From Robbsia betulipollinis (GTDB taxonomy: Bacteria; Pseudomonadota; Gammaproteobacteria; Burkholderiales; Burkholderiaceae): DNA of 64,000 nt. Shown one piece after another: positions 34,621 through 44,887 of this stretch; position 1 is the first letter of the stretch, and every line of letters begins with the position of its first letter. Under the pieces are notes generated by a model that saw only the letters and a list, made by a program, of their open reading frames with translations, was not told the DNA's origin and ran no database searches. Where the stretch lies: assembly GCF_026624755.1 (NCBI RefSeq), contig NZ_JAPMXC010000001.1, positions 2,390,365 to 2,454,364 on the forward strand, read 5' to 3'. The position numbers and the translations under genes are program-made.

Positions 34621-37578
34621 TCAAGCGTGCATTCGTGCCAGCTGGCTCGCCAGCTTCGCAAGCGTTGTTTCGTATTCTGCCAGTCTTTTCCGTTCTTGTT
34701 CCACCACTATGGCCGGTGCGCGTGAAACAAAGCTCTCGTTTTGTAACTTCGCTCGCGCTTTACCGATTTCGCCTTCGAGACGGGCGATTTCCTTTGTCAG
34801 CCGTTCTTTTTCGGCGACAAGATCGATTTCCACCTCGAGCGCCATTTTCGTCGAACCGGCGATTGCGACGGGCGTGCCCGCGGCACGCGCGTCGAGCGTC
34901 GTTTCGTCGTCGATGATCTGCACTTCCGACAGCCGCCCCAGCGCCTGAACGTACGGTGCGAAGCTCGCCAGCCGCGCCGAATCGCCCGTGACGAGCAAGG
35001 GCACGCGTTTCGAAGGTGGCAGACTCATCTCGCCACGCAGATTACGACATGCATCGACCACTCCCTTCAGTTCGCTGGCCCACAGAAGGGATGGCGCGTC
35101 GATCTTCGCGAGGTCCGCCCGGGGGTAGGCCTGCGTCATGATCGAGGGGTGTTGCGCGTCGGCATCGGCCGTTGCGGCGGGAGATATCGGGTACCGGCCC
35201 GCGAGCGGCGCCACTTTTTGCCACAGCGCCTCGGTGATGAACGGAATGATCGGATGCGCGAGCCGCAGAATGGTTTCCAGCACGCGCAGCAGGGTGCGGC
35301 GCGTGGCGCGCTGCTGCGCCGGCGTGCCCTTCTGCAATTGGACTTTCGCGAATTCGACGTACCAGTCGCAGTATTCGTCCCAGGCGAAACGGTAGATCGC
35401 GCCCGCGATATTGTCGAGCCGGTAGTCGGCGAAACCTTTTTCGACATCGGCCTCGACCTGTTGCAACGCCGAGACGATCCACCGGTCGGCAGCGGAGAAA
35501 TCCAGGTGGCTGTCGGCGCCGCCATCCGTCGCGGTCTCCGCCCCGGGGGCCGTGACGCCGCAGTCGTGGCCTTCGCAATTCATCAGCACGAAGCGCGTGG
35601 CGTTCCACAGCTTGTTGCAGAAATTGCGATAGCCTTCGCAACGCGACAGGTCGAAATTGATGTTGCGGCCCAGCGTCGCCATCGACGCGAAGGTGAAGCG
35701 CAGCGCATCGGTGCCGGTCGCGGCGATGCCGTCCGGGAATTCCTTGCGGGTCTTCTTTTCGATCTGCGCGGCCTGCTTCGGATTCATCAGGCCGGTGGTG
35801 CGCTTCGCCACCAGCGCGTCGAGCGCGATGCCGTCCACCAGATCGATCGGGTCGAGGGTGTTGCCTTTCGACTTCGACATCTTCTGGCCTTCCGAATCGC
35901 GCACCAGCCCGTGCACGTAGACGGTGTCGAACGGCACCTTGCCGGTGAAGTGCGTCGTCATCATCACCATCCGCGCGACCCAGAAGAAGATGATGTCGAA
36001 CCCGGTGACCAGCACCGACGACGGCAGGAAGTGCTTCAGTTCCGGCGTCGCCTCGGGCCAGCCGAGCGACGAGAACGGCACCAGCGCCGACGAGAACCAG
36101 GTGTCGAGCACGTCCTCGTCGCGGCGCAGCGGCCCGGTGACGCCGGCCGCGTCCGCCTTCGCGCGCGCCTCGGCTTCGGTTGCCGCGACATGCACGCCGC
36201 CGTGTTCGTCGTACCATGCCGGAATTTGGTGGCCCCACCAGAGCTGCCGGGAGATGCACCAGTCCTGGATGTTTTCGAGCCACTGGTAGTAGGTGCTGGT
36301 CCAGTTCTCCGGAACGAAGCGGATCTGGCCGTCGCGCACCACGTCGAGCGCGACCTCGGCGATCGAGCGCCCCGGGTGCCGGCTGTCGGCCGGCGCCGGC
36401 TGGCTCATCGCCACGAACCATTGGTCGGTGAGCATCGGTTCGATGATCGCGTTGGTGCGGTCGCCGCGCGGCACCATCAGCTTGTGCGGCTTGACCGCCT
36501 CGAGCAGGCCCGCGGCCTCGAGCTCGGCCACCACCTGCTTGCGCGCGTCGAACCGGTCCAGGCCGCGAAAGCGTTCGGGCGCGTTGTCGTTGATGCGCGC
36601 GTCGAGCGTCAGGATCTCGATCTGCGGCAGCTTGTGGCGCTGGCCCACCTGGTAATCGTTCTGATCGTGCGCCGGGGTGACCTTGACGACGCCGGTGCCG
36701 AAGGCCGGATCGACGTAGTCGTCGGCGATGATCGGGATCTCCCGCCCGACCAGCGGCAGCGTCACGCTCTGGCCGATCAGATGCGCGTAGCGCGGGTCCT
36801 CGGGGTGCACCATCACCGCGACGTCGCCCAGCATCGTTTCCGGCCGCGTGGTGGCCACCGTCAGATGGCCCGCGCCGTCCGGCAGCGGATAGCGGATGTG
36901 CCAGAGCGAACCGGTCTCTTCCTCGGACACCACTTCCAGGTCCGACACCGCCGTCATCAGCTTCGGGTCCCAGTTGACCAGCCGCTTGCCGCGGTAGATC
37001 AGACCCTGCTCGTAGAGCGTGACGAAGACGTCGCGTACCGCCTTCGACATCTTGTCGTCCATCGTGAAGTATTCGCGCGACCAGTCGATCGACGCGCCCA
37101 GGCGGCGGATCTGCCGCGTGATCGTCGAGCCGGATTCTTCCTTCCACGCGTGCACGCGCTCGACGAAGGCCTCGCGGCCGAGCGCCTGGCGCGTCAGCCC
37201 CTGGCGGTCGAGTTGGCGTTCGACGACGATCTGCGTGGCGATGCCGGCGTGGTCGGTGCCGGGCAGCCACAGCGTGTTGGCGCCGCGCATCCGGTGATAA
37301 CGGGTGAGCGCGTCCATGATCGTCTGGTTGAACGCATGGCCCATGTGCAGCGTGCCGGTGACGTTCGGCGGCGGCAACTGGATCGAGAAGTCGGCGCGCG
37401 CGTCGTCCAGCGTGGGCCGCGCGTAACCGCGCCGCTCCCATTCGGGGCCCCAGTGCGATTCGATTTCGGCCGGATCGAAGCTCTTGGCGAGCGTGTTGTC
37501 TTCACCGGCAGTCGCGCCGTCGCTGCCGGAGGGAAGGGACGAACCGGGTGCCGGGGTGCTGTGATCGCTGTCGCTCAT
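34621..37578 (-). CDS. valS: Valyl-tRNA synthetase
   Basis: Class I synthetase that charges tRNA-Val and edits mischarged Thr. The HIGH motif is [18 protein letters not shown] (HMGH) and the KMSKS motif is [14 protein letters not shown]. An editing (CP1) domain lies between, with [12 protein letters not shown]-type residues ([19 protein letters not shown]). The C-terminal coiled coil ([22 protein letters not shown]) is typical. The start at 37578 ([12 protein letters not shown]) gives 985 residues; an extension to 37647 is open but unlikely. An ATTATAAT sequence at 37616-37623 lies between the divergent valS and uvrD and could serve as the -10 for either. Confidence 0.97.
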   Translation of the reverse strand: MSDSDHSTPAPGSSLPSGSDGATAGEDNTLAKSFDPAEIESHWGPEWERRGYARPTLDDARADFSIQLPPPNVTGTLHMGHAFNQTIMDALTRYHRMRGANTLWLPGTDHAGIATQIVVERQLDRQGLTRQALGREAFVERVHAWKEESGSTITRQIRRLGASIDWSREYFTMDDKMSKAVRDVFVTLYEQGLIYRGKRLVNWDPKLMTAVSDLEVVSEEETGSLWHIRYPLPDGAGHLTVATTRPETMLGDVAVMVHPEDPRYAHLIGQSVTLPLVGREIPIIADDYVDPAFGTGVVKVTPAHDQNDYQVGQRHKLPQIEILTLDARINDNAPERFRGLDRFDARKQVVAELEAAGLLEAVKPHKLMVPRGDRTNAIIEPMLTDQWFVAMSQPAPADSRHPGRSIAEVALDVVRDGQIRFVPENWTSTYYQWLENIQDWCISRQLWWGHQIPAWYDEHGGVHVAATEAEARAKADAAGVTGPLRRDEDVLDTWFSSALVPFSSLGWPEATPELKHFLPSSVLVTGFDIIFFWVARMVMMTTHFTGKVPFDTVYVHGLVRDSEGQKMSKSKGNTLDPIDLVDGIALDALVAKRTTGLMNPKQAAQIEKKTRKEFPDGIAATGTDALRFTFASMATLGRNINFDLSRCEGYRNFCNKLWNATRFVLMNCEGHDCGVTAPGAETATDGGADSHLDFSAADRWIVSALQQVEADVEKGFADYRLDNIAGAIYRFAWDEYCDWYVEFAKVQLQKGTPAQQRATRRTLLRVLETILRLAHPIIPFITEALWQKVAPLAGRYPISPAATADADAQHPSIMTQAYPRADLAKIDAPSLLWASELKGVVDACRNLRGEMSLPPSKRVPLLVTGDSARLASFAPYVQALGRLSEVQIIDDETTLDARAAGTPVAIAGSTKMALEVEIDLVAEKERLTKEIARLEGEIGKARAKLQNESFVSRAPAIVVEQERKRLAEYETTLAKLASQLARMHA

Positions 37579-37649
37579 TGTGTGCCTGAGGCCTGAGAAT
37601 GCTTGTAAAACAACGATTATAATGGACCCCCCACCGGAAAACGACATCC

Positions 37650-39995
37650 ATGCCCGACTTGCTCGCCCATCTCAATCCCGAACAGCTCGCCGCGGTCACG
37701 CTGCCCAACGAATCGGCGCTGATCCTGGCAGGCGCGGGCAGCGGCAAGACGCGCGTGCTGATCACCCGCATCGCCTGGCTGATCGAAGGCCGTCAGGCAA
37801 GCCCGTCGGGCATCCTCGGCGTGACCTTCACGAACAAGGCCGCCAAGGAGATGCTCACGCGGCTCACGACGCTGCTGCCGATCAACACCCGCGGGATGTG
37901 GATCGGCACCTTTCACGGCCTGTGCAACCGGCTGCTGCGCACGCACTATCGCGAGGCCGGCCTGCCGCAGGCATTCCAGATCCTCGACACCGCGGATCAG
38001 CTGTCGTCGATCAAGCGCCTGTTGAAAGGGTTGAACGTCGACGAGGAGAAATACCCGCCGAAGAACCTGCAGTATTTCATCAACAATGCGAAGGAAGAGG
38101 CGCTGCGCCCGGACCAGGTCGAGGCCAACGACGCGTTCAACCGCAGGTTCGTCGAACTGTACGCCGCGTACGAGGCGCAGTGTCAGCGCGAGGGCGTGGT
38201 CGATTTCGCCGAACTGCTGTTGCGCAGCTACGAATTGCTGACCCGCGACGTGGCGCTGCGCCAGCATTACCAGGCGCGCTTCTCGCACATCCTCGTCGAC
38301 GAATTCCAGGATACGAACCGGCTGCAGTACGCGTGGCTGAAGCTGCTGGCGGGCGCGCACAATTCGATCTTCGCGGTGGGCGACGACGACCAGAGCATCT
38401 ATGCGTTCCGGGGCGCGAACGTGGGCAATATGCGCGATTTCGAGCGCGAGTTCCATGTGCGGCACCTGATCAAGCTCGAACAGAACTACCGCTCGCACGG
38501 GCATATCCTCGACGCGGCGAACATCCTGATCGCCAACAATTCGAAGCGGCTCGGCAAGGACCTGCGCACCGATGCCGGCTATGGCGAGCCGGTGCGGGTC
38601 TACGAGGCCGCCACCGACACCCAGGAAGCGGGCTGGCTGGTCGAGGAGATGCGCGCACTGATCAATCAGGGTGTGTCGCGTCTGGACATCGCCGTGCTGT
38701 ACCGCAGCAACGCGCAGTCGCGGGTGGTCGAGCACGCGCTGGTCGCCGCCGGCATCGCCTACAAGGTCTACGGCGGCCTGCGCTTTTTCGAGCGCCAGGA
38801 AGTCAAGCACGCGCTGGCCTATCTGCGCCTGATCGACAACCCGACCGACGATACCGCCTTCATGCGCGTGGTCAATTTCCCCACGCGCGGCATCGGCGCG
38901 CGCTCGCTCGAACAACTGTCCGATCTCGCGCGTGCGCACAACTGCCCCCTGGCATCGGCGGTCGCCTACGTGACGGGCAAGGCGGGCAGCAGTCTCGGGC
39001 AGTTCCTGCACCTGATCGAACGCATTCGCGCCGAGACGCGGCTGATGAACCTGCCGGATCTGGTGCGGCACCTGGTGCAGGCGAGCGGCCTCGCCGCGCA
39101 CTACCAGAACGAGCGCGAAGGGCAGGACCGGCTGGAGAATCTGGAGGAACTGGTGAATGCCGCCAGCGCGTTCATCTCGGAGGAAGGGTTCCGCCGCGAC
39201 GCGCCGGCCCGTGTGCTGCCGATGGACGCCGGCGCGACGGCGGCACCGGCGGTGGCCGATGCCGGCGCCGACATGGTGGACGCCGTGCTCGACGCCGCGG
39301 CGCCCGGCGCGACCACACTCGTGGCGGCGATGACGCCGCTGGCGGGTTTTCTGTCGCATGCGTCGCTGGAGGCGGGCGACAACCAGGCGCAGGCCGGGCA
39401 GGACGCCGTGCAGTTGATGACGATCCACGCCGCGAAGGGGCTGGAGTTCACGGCGGTCTTCGTGACGGGTCTGGAGGAGGGCCTGTTTCCGCACGAGAAC
39501 AGCGCGGCCGAGGCCGACGGTCTGGAGGAGGAGCGGCGTCTGATGTACGTCGCGATCACCCGCGCCAAGGAGCGGCTCTACCTGTCGTTCGCGCAAAGCC
39601 GCATGCTGCACGGTCAGACGCGCTACAACGTCCGCTCGCGGTTCTTCGACGAACTGCCCGAGGGTGCGCTGAAATGGCTGACCGCGAAGGTCGAGGCGGG
39701 CGCGCGCTGGGGCGGCAGGAGCGACAATGCCGGCTGGGGCAAGGACTGGTTCGCGCGCGGTGGCGTGGCCGCGGCACCCGTGCCCGCCGCGCTGCCGTCC
39801 TATGTCGAGCGCAATCGCGCCGCCGAGGCGGGTTTTCGCGTGGGACAGGCGGTGTTCCACACGAAGTTCGGCGAGGGCACGGTGACCGGTCTGGAAGGCA
39901 GCGGCGCCGATGCGCGGGCCCAGGTGAATTTCAAGCGACACGGCCAGAAATGGCTCGCGCTGTCGGTCGCGAAACTGCAACTGATCGAGGACTAG
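37650..39995 (+). CDS. uvrD: UvrD/PcrA-type DNA helicase
   Basis: Superfamily 1A helicase that unwinds DNA 3'-5' in mismatch and nucleotide excision repair. Motifs in order: Q-motif [11 protein letters not shown]; Walker [13 protein letters not shown] at about residues 26-37; Ia [99 protein letters not shown]. The C-terminal [21 protein letters not shown] motif indicates UvrD rather than Rep. It has 781 residues, with Ala/Asp-rich inserts around residues 525-560. Confidence 0.94.
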   Translation: MPDLLAHLNPEQLAAVTLPNESALILAGAGSGKTRVLITRIAWLIEGRQASPSGILGVTFTNKAAKEMLTRLTTLLPINTRGMWIGTFHGLCNRLLRTHYREAGLPQAFQILDTADQLSSIKRLLKGLNVDEEKYPPKNLQYFINNAKEEALRPDQVEANDAFNRRFVELYAAYEAQCQREGVVDFAELLLRSYELLTRDVALRQHYQARFSHILVDEFQDTNRLQYAWLKLLAGAHNSIFAVGDDDQSIYAFRGANVGNMRDFEREFHVRHLIKLEQNYRSHGHILDAANILIANNSKRLGKDLRTDAGYGEPVRVYEAATDTQEAGWLVEEMRALINQGVSRLDIAVLYRSNAQSRVVEHALVAAGIAYKVYGGLRFFERQEVKHALAYLRLIDNPTDDTAFMRVVNFPTRGIGARSLEQLSDLARAHNCPLASAVAYVTGKAGSSLGQFLHLIERIRAETRLMNLPDLVRHLVQASGLAAHYQNEREGQDRLENLEELVNAASAFISEEGFRRDAPARVLPMDAGATAAPAVADAGADMVDAVLDAAAPGATTLVAAMTPLAGFLSHASLEAGDNQAQAGQDAVQLMTIHAAKGLEFTAVFVTGLEEGLFPHENSAAEADGLEEERRLMYVAITRAKERLYLSFAQSRMLHGQTRYNVRSRFFDELPEGALKWLTAKVEAGARWGGRSDNAGWGKDWFARGGVAAAPVPAALPSYVERNRAAEAGFRVGQAVFHTKFGEGTVTGLEGSGADARAQVNFKRHGQKWLALSVAKLQLIED

Positions 39996-40025
39996 CGCGG
40001 TTATCCGGGGGCAGGGGCCGGCGTG

Positions 40026-40826
40026 TCAGGCTTTGAGGCGCACGAGCGGCAGCTCCGGCCCGTCGACGTCGAAGCAGCCGCGATAGGTTGCGTAGAACGA
40101 GCAGTAGAGCATGGCCGTGATCACCGCGGAGACGGGCATCAGGACCACCAGTCCCATCGCGCCGGCGCCGGAGAGCTGCAGCACCAGCGTCAGCACGAGC
40201 GACACCGACATCGTCAGCGCGCCCCACAGCAGCGCGTAGACGATGAAGGCGGCGCGGTTGCGCCAGCAAACCACCCAACTGAAGAACAGCGCCTTGAGCG
40301 GCGGCACGTCGTGCCAGGCCACCAGCACCGGTGCGAACCAGAACAGCATCGCCACGGGCACGTAGGCCAGCAGCGAGACCAGCACCGCGGCGTTCGGGCT
40401 GGCGTCGCGCGTCAGTTCCTCGCTCGGGTTGTTGCCGAGCAGCACCAGTTGCGCGAGCACGCCGCCGTCGGCCAGCGCGGAGACGGCGAACACCAGCGCG
40501 ATGGCGACGATGTAGACGATTCCCAGCCCCAGCAGGCGCTTCGCCGTGGCGTTGCCGTGTTCGCGAAAGCCCGAGATCAGGACCGTCGGAAAGGCGGGCT
40601 TGCCCGCGAGCACGTCGCGGCTCGCGGCCAGGAACCCGACCGAGACGCCGGGAATCAGCAACAGCAGGATCAGCGAGCCGATGACCGGCGGCAGCGAGAC
40701 CAGCCGCATGATGAACAGGTAGGCGAAGAACAGCGTCACGAACACCAGCGGATGGCGCCGGAAGATGCCCAGCCCCTGGCGGAACCAAATATAGCCGGCT
40801 TTCGCGGAAACGTGTTTCAGGTGCAT
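40026..40826 (-). CDS. BPSS1780-like membrane protein
   Basis: Integral membrane protein of a family common in Burkholderia and relatives, function unknown. Its 266 residues have about six hydrophobic helices. After a short cytoplasmic start, KAGYIWFRQGLGIFRRHPLVFVTLFFAYLFIMRLV leads into the first helix. Others include VIGSLILLLLIPGVSVGFLAASRDVL and ALFFSWVVCWRNRAAFIVYALLWG. It is convergent with uvrD and lies about 20 bases after thrB on the same strand. Confidence 0.8.
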   Translation of the reverse strand: MHLKHVSAKAGYIWFRQGLGIFRRHPLVFVTLFFAYLFIMRLVSLPPVIGSLILLLLIPGVSVGFLAASRDVLAGKPAFPTVLISGFREHGNATAKRLLGLGIVYIVAIALVFAVSALADGGVLAQLVLLGNNPSEELTRDASPNAAVLVSLLAYVPVAMLFWFAPVLVAWHDVPPLKALFFSWVVCWRNRAAFIVYALLWGALTMSVSLVLTLVLQLSGAGAMGLVVLMPVSAVITAMLYCSFYATYRGCFDVDGPELPLVRLKA

Positions 40827-40847
40827 GGCGGTAGGTAACTGAGCGGC

Positions 40848-41858
40848 TCAGAGGGGGAGGGCCGACACGGACGGCGGCGGCGCGTCGATTCGCGCGCGCA
40901 GCGTCCGCTCGAAGCGGCCCGGGTCGTGCGGTTGCAGAAGCTCGGCGGACCGGGGACGGTAGAAATCGTACAGCCGCGACACCCAGAAGCGCAATGCGCC
41001 CGCGCGCAGCATGTCCTGCCAGTGACGCGCTTCGATGTCGGTCAGCGGGCGTACCGCCTGGTAGGCGCGCAGCAGCGCCTGCGCGCGCGGCAGATCGAGC
41101 GCGCCGCTGTCGAGGTCGACGCACCAATCGTTGACGGTGACGGCCAGATCGAACAGCCATTTGTCGCAACCGGCGAAGTAGAAATCGAAGAAGCCGCCGA
41201 GCCGGTCCGCGCCGGCGTTCCCTGCGTTCCCTGCGTTCCCGGAGTCTCCGGCGACGAACAGCACATTGTCGCGGAACAGGTCGCAGTGGCACGGCCCGCC
41301 CGGCAGTTGCCGGTAGTCGTCGGACGCGAAGAACGTGGTCTGGTGCGCAAGTTCGGTGGCGAGGAGGTCGCTTTGCACCGTATCGAGATGCGGGTGCAGC
41401 GCCGGCGCCGTCGTTTGCCACCAGTCCAGGCTGCGCAGGTTCGGCTGGGTGTCGCCGAAGTCGCGCCCGGCGAGATGCGCGCGCGCCAGCATCGCGCCGA
41501 CCTGCGCGCAATGAGCCGGCTGCGGCGCGAGTTGCGCCTGGCCCGCGAGGCGGGTGACGATCGCCGCCGGCTTGCCGTGCAGCAGCCCGTGCAGCGCGCC
41601 GTCGTCGCGCGGCACCGGGTCGGGCACCGGCACGCCGCGCGCGGCGAGGTGGCGCATCAGGTCGAGATAGAAAGGCAATTCCTGCGGCTGCAATTTCTCG
41701 AAGATCGTCAGGACGAATTCGCCCTGCGTGGTGGTCAGGAAGAAATTGCTGTTCTCGATGCCGGACGCGATACCGCGGAAGTCGATCGGATCGCCCAGCG
41801 AGTAGTGCGTCAGCCAGTGGCCGAGATCGGATGCGGTGACGGGAGTGAAGACGGCCAT
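40848..41858 (-). CDS. thrB: Homoserine kinase (ThrB, APH-like type)
   Basis: Phosphorylates homoserine in threonine biosynthesis. This is the aminoglycoside-phosphotransferase-like family used by pseudomonads and Burkholderiales, not the GHMP type of E. coli. Motifs: [35 protein letters not shown], the P-loop-like [20 protein letters not shown], the catalytic [13 protein letters not shown] (His191/Asp193) and [20 protein letters not shown] 9-base tandem repeat encodes (GNA)3 just after the catalytic loop (residues about 206-214). The start at 41858 gives 336 residues; the frame is open far upstream but spuriously. Confidence 0.93.
   Translation of the reverse strand: MAVFTPVTASDLGHWLTHYSLGDPIDFRGIASGIENSNFFLTTTQGEFVLTIFEKLQPQELPFYLDLMRHLAARGVPVPDPVPRDDGALHGLLHGKPAAIVTRLAGQAQLAPQPAHCAQVGAMLARAHLAGRDFGDTQPNLRSLDWWQTTAPALHPHLDTVQSDLLATELAHQTTFFASDDYRQLPGGPCHCDLFRDNVLFVAGDSGNAGNAGNAGADRLGGFFDFYFAGCDKWLFDLAVTVNDWCVDLDSGALDLPRAQALLRAYQAVRPLTDIEARHWQDMLRAGALRFWVSRLYDFYRPRSAELLQPHDPGRFERTLRARIDAPPPSVSALPL
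41215..41241 (-). repeat. 9-bp tandem repeat inside thrB
   Basis: Three copies of a 9-base unit (plus strand GCGTTCCCT, last copy ending in G) encode repeated Gly-Asn-Ala between the catalytic loop and the DFYFAG segment of homoserine kinase. Confidence 0.8.
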
Positions 41859-41911
41859 GCGATGGGATCGGGAACGGAGAGGGAGGAGAGGCCGGCCGCC
41901 ATGACGGCTGG

Positions 41912-41938
41912 CCGGGAGCGGGGCGGACCCGCTCCCGG
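41912..41938 (-). other. Perfect GC-rich hairpin between DUF2782 gene and thrB
   Basis: CCGGGAGCGGG (41912-41922), loop GCGGA, CCCGCTCCCGG (41928-41938): an 11-base perfect stem in the 190-base gap. There is no U-run on either strand. It might limit read-through into thrB or stabilise mRNA. Confidence 0.4.
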
Positions 41939-42046
41939 GGGAGCGGCGGGCGAACCCGTCGTCAGGCGCGGTGCGCCGGGCCGCGCGGGGTTTCGCCCTG
42001 CCCTGCCGGGCGGCGTCATGCCGACGCCGTGCGCCGCCCGGGCGGT

Positions 42047-42466
42047 TCAGTACGTCAGCCGGATCGACGGTACCCGCCCGTTCGGCGCGCCGTTGGTGGG
42101 TACCCGGGGCGAGTTGTCGATCGGCGTGGACATCTGATAATGTGTGCCGAAATTCGAGCGCACGTCGATTTCCGTCGGTTTGCCGCGGTCGCGATACTCG
42201 GTGACCTCGGTGCCGTCGCGTTCGCGGGTGTGATAGCTCGGCTGCCGGATGCCGTTGAGTTCGACCTTCGACGACGCGGTGCCGGCCGGGCGGTTGATCG
42301 CCTCCAGATCGGGCAGGCCGGCCGCCTCGTTGGCCGACATCGCATGCGCGGCCGGAGCATGGGACGGCGCACTTTGAGACACGTCTGGGGTATCGGTCGT
42401 CTGTGCAAATACAGGACTCGCGAACAACAGCGCGCCGACGTAAAAGCCGACGGCAAGGGATTTCAT
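42047..42466 (-). CDS. DUF2782 domain-containing exported protein
   Basis: Small periplasmic protein of a family often found next to polA/thrB in beta- and gamma-proteobacteria; function unknown. The signal peptide is [21 protein letters not shown], cleaved before QTTDTPD. The conserved part runs from about residue 55: [63 protein letters not shown]. It has 139 residues and is divergent from amn. Confidence 0.85.
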   Translation of the reverse strand: MKSLAVGFYVGALLFASPVFAQTTDTPDVSQSAPSHAPAAHAMSANEAAGLPDLEAINRPAGTASSKVELNGIRQPSYHTRERDGTEVTEYRDRGKPTEIDVRSNFGTHYQMSTPIDNSPRVPTNGAPNGRVPSIRLTY

Positions 42467-42597
42467 AGCGGGTCTCCAGGAGCTGCCCGAATTCTAGCAA
42501 ACTGCGGCCTGTTTGCCGCCCCTCTGAGGCGGTTTCGACACAGTTTCCATGGTAAGGTCGGCGAACGGCAAGCGTTTTATCAAGGGAAAGCCCACGA

Positions 42598-44130
42598 ATG
42601 ACGAGTCAAGCGCAAATGGAGAACGGCCGGCAGGCCGAAGTGGAACGTTTCGAGGATCCCGTGGCGGCCGTGGCGCGCCTTCAGGTCCTGTACGAGCAGA
42701 GCGTCGCGTCGCTGCGCGAGGCGTTCGGGCGCTTCAAGCGCGGCGAACCGATGCACGCGCCGGTGCGCGCCTGCTACCCCTTCATTCGCATCACGGCGGG
42801 GTCGAGCACCGAGGTCGATGCGCGGCGCTCGTACGGTTTCGTGGCAGGGCCCGGCGTGTTCGAGACCACCGTCACCCGGCCGGATCTGTTCGGTCACTAC
42901 TACCGGCAGCAGTTGCGCCTGCTGCGCCGCCACCACGAAGGGTCGCCGATCGAGATCGGTGTCTCCTCGCAGCCGATTCCCCTGCATTTCGCCTTTCCCG
43001 AAGGCCTGCATCTCGAAGGCGAACTCGGGCAGGAGCATCTGCGGCACCTGCGCCGCTTCTTCGACACGCCGGACCTCGCGCAGCTCGACGACGGCATCGT
43101 CAACGGCACCTACGTGCCGCCGCAGGACGCGCCGTCGCCGCTCGCGCTGTTTACCGCGGCGCGGGTGGATTTCTCGTTGCACCGCCTGCGCCACTACACG
43201 GCGACGTCGCCCGATCACGTGCAGAACTACGTGCTCTATACGAACTACCAGTTTTATATCGACGAGTTCGTGCGTTTCGGGCATGCGCTGATGACGCGCA
43301 GCGAGGACCCCGCCGTGAACGCCTATCGCCAGCAGTACACCGCCTTCGTCGAGCCGGGCGATGTCGTGACGCACAATGCGAACCTCGCCGCGCCCGGCAC
43401 CGATGGCCTGCCGCCCAGCGGCATGCCGCCGCCGCGCATGCCGCAGATGCCGGCCTATCACCTGAAGCGCGCCGACGGCAGCGGCATCACGATGATCAAT
43501 ATCGGCGTCGGTCCGTCGAATGCGAAGACCATCACCGACCACGTCGCCGTGCTGCGCCCGCACGCGTGGATCATGCTCGGACATTGCGCGGGGCTGCGCA
43601 ACACGCAGCGCCTCGGCGATTACGTCCTCGCGCACGGCTACGTGCGCGAGGATCACGTGCTCGACGCGGACCTGCCGCTGTGGGTGCCGGTGCCGGCGCT
43701 GGCGGAAATCCAGGTGGCGCTGGAGCGGGCGGTCGCCGAGGTCACGCGACTCGAAGGCGGCGAACTCAAGCGCGTGATGCGTACCGGGACGGTGGCGAGC
43801 GTGGACAACCGCAACTGGGAACTGCGCGATTACCGCGAGCCGGTGCAGCGTCTGTCGCAGAGCCGGGCGATCGCGCTGGACATGGAATCGGCGACGATCG
43901 CCGCGAACGGGTTTCGTTTCCGCGTGCCGTACGGCACGCTATTGTGCGTGTCGGACAAGCCGCTGCATGGCGAGCTGAAGTTGCCGGGAATGGCGGACTC
44001 CTTCTACCGGCAGCAGGTCAACCAGCACCTGGAGATCGGCGTGCGGGCCATGGAACTGCTGCGCGAGAACGGGCTGGAGAAACTGCATAGCCGCAAGCTG
44101 CGCAGTTTCGCGGAAGTCGCGTTCCAGTAG
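42598..44130 (+). CDS. amn: AMP nucleosidase
   Basis: Hydrolyses AMP to adenine and ribose 5-phosphate, regulating adenylate pools. It has 510 residues. The N-terminal regulatory domain includes [42 protein letters not shown]. The C-terminal nucleoside-phosphorylase-like catalytic domain includes [61 protein letters not shown] and [43 protein letters not shown] lies upstream of the start. The stop lies eight bases before the convergent LOG-family gene end. Confidence 0.95.
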   Translation: MTSQAQMENGRQAEVERFEDPVAAVARLQVLYEQSVASLREAFGRFKRGEPMHAPVRACYPFIRITAGSSTEVDARRSYGFVAGPGVFETTVTRPDLFGHYYRQQLRLLRRHHEGSPIEIGVSSQPIPLHFAFPEGLHLEGELGQEHLRHLRRFFDTPDLAQLDDGIVNGTYVPPQDAPSPLALFTAARVDFSLHRLRHYTATSPDHVQNYVLYTNYQFYIDEFVRFGHALMTRSEDPAVNAYRQQYTAFVEPGDVVTHNANLAAPGTDGLPPSGMPPPRMPQMPAYHLKRADGSGITMINIGVGPSNAKTITDHVAVLRPHAWIMLGHCAGLRNTQRLGDYVLAHGYVREDHVLDADLPLWVPVPALAEIQVALERAVAEVTRLEGGELKRVMRTGTVASVDNRNWELRDYREPVQRLSQSRAIALDMESATIAANGFRFRVPYGTLLCVSDKPLHGELKLPGMADSFYRQQVNQHLEIGVRAMELLRENGLEKLHSRKLRSFAEVAFQ

Positions 44131-44137
44131 GCGCTTT

Positions 44138-44887
44138 CTACAGGTAGAACATCCGGTCGTCTTCGGATTTCGTCGGCTCGGGCACCACCGCCTGCCTGTC
44201 GTTCGTTTCGTAGAACGCCAGCACGGCGGCCAGCACCTCGTCCGGGGTGTCGATCACCTGGAACAGATCCATGTCGTGCTCGCCGATCAGCTTGCGCGGC
44301 AGCAGTTCCGACTCGAACCAGGCCAGCAGGCCGCCCCAGAACTCGCTGCCCACCAGGATGATCGGCACGCGGCGCGACTTCTTCGTCTGGATCAGCGTCA
44401 GCACCTCGGCCAGTTCGTCGAGCGTACCGAACCCGCCGGGCATCACGATCACCGCGTCCGAATTCTTGACGAAGGTCACCTTGCGGGTGAAGAAGTGCCG
44501 AAAGCGCAGCGAGATGTCCTGCCAGACGTTGCCCGACTTCTCGTGCGGCAGTTCGATGTTCAATCCCACCGATGGCGACTTGCCCGCGTGCGCGCCCTTG
44601 TTCGCCGCCTCCATGATGCCGGGGCCGCCGCCGGAGATCACCGCGAAGCCGGCGTCCGAGAGCTTGCGCGCGATCGTCGCAGTCAGCTTGTAGTACTTGG
44701 TATTGATCTTGGTGCGCGCCGAACCATAGATGCTGACCGCCGGCCGGATCTCCGACAGGTACTCGGTGGCCTCCACAAACTCTGCCATAATCGTGAACAT
44801 CTGCCACGACGCACGGGCTTTCTTTGCCGTCGCGCGATCAAGATCTGCGATCGATCGCAGACTCGGTATCACTTTTCTCTGGTTCAT
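44138..44887 (-). CDS. LOG-family (TIGR00730, lysine decarboxylase-like) Rossmann protein
   Basis: Rossmann-fold protein with the LOG signature: VISGGGPGIMEAANKGAHAG and VIVMPGGFGTLDELAEVL (PGGxGTxxE). Relatives are cytokinin-activating phosphoribohydrolases or nucleotide pyrophosphate/5'-monophosphate nucleosidases; the true substrate is not shown. I used the ATG at 44887 (MNQRKVIPSL); an ATG at 44902 is also in frame, and 44800 (MFTIMAEFVEATEYL) would be shorter. Its ATG abuts the divergent polA ATG, so each promoter must lie inside the other gene or within its 5' coding part. Confidence 0.9.
   Translation of the reverse strand: MNQRKVIPSLRSIADLDRATAKKARASWQMFTIMAEFVEATEYLSEIRPAVSIYGSARTKINTKYYKLTATIARKLSDAGFAVISGGGPGIMEAANKGAHAGKSPSVGLNIELPHEKSGNVWQDISLRFRHFFTRKVTFVKNSDAVIVMPGGFGTLDELAEVLTLIQTKKSRRVPIILVGSEFWGGLLAWFESELLPRKLIGEHDMDLFQVIDTPDEVLAAVLAFYETNDRQAVVPEPTKSEDDRMFYL

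Noticed and set aside
35149-37596. 815-codon open frame antisense to valS
   Set aside because: Shadow of the real valyl-tRNA synthetase; no recognisable domain and skewed composition.
44276-44887. N-terminal extension of polA
   Set aside because: Antisense to the LOG gene; PolA starts normally at MSEQHTLDGKVLLLVDGSSYLYR.
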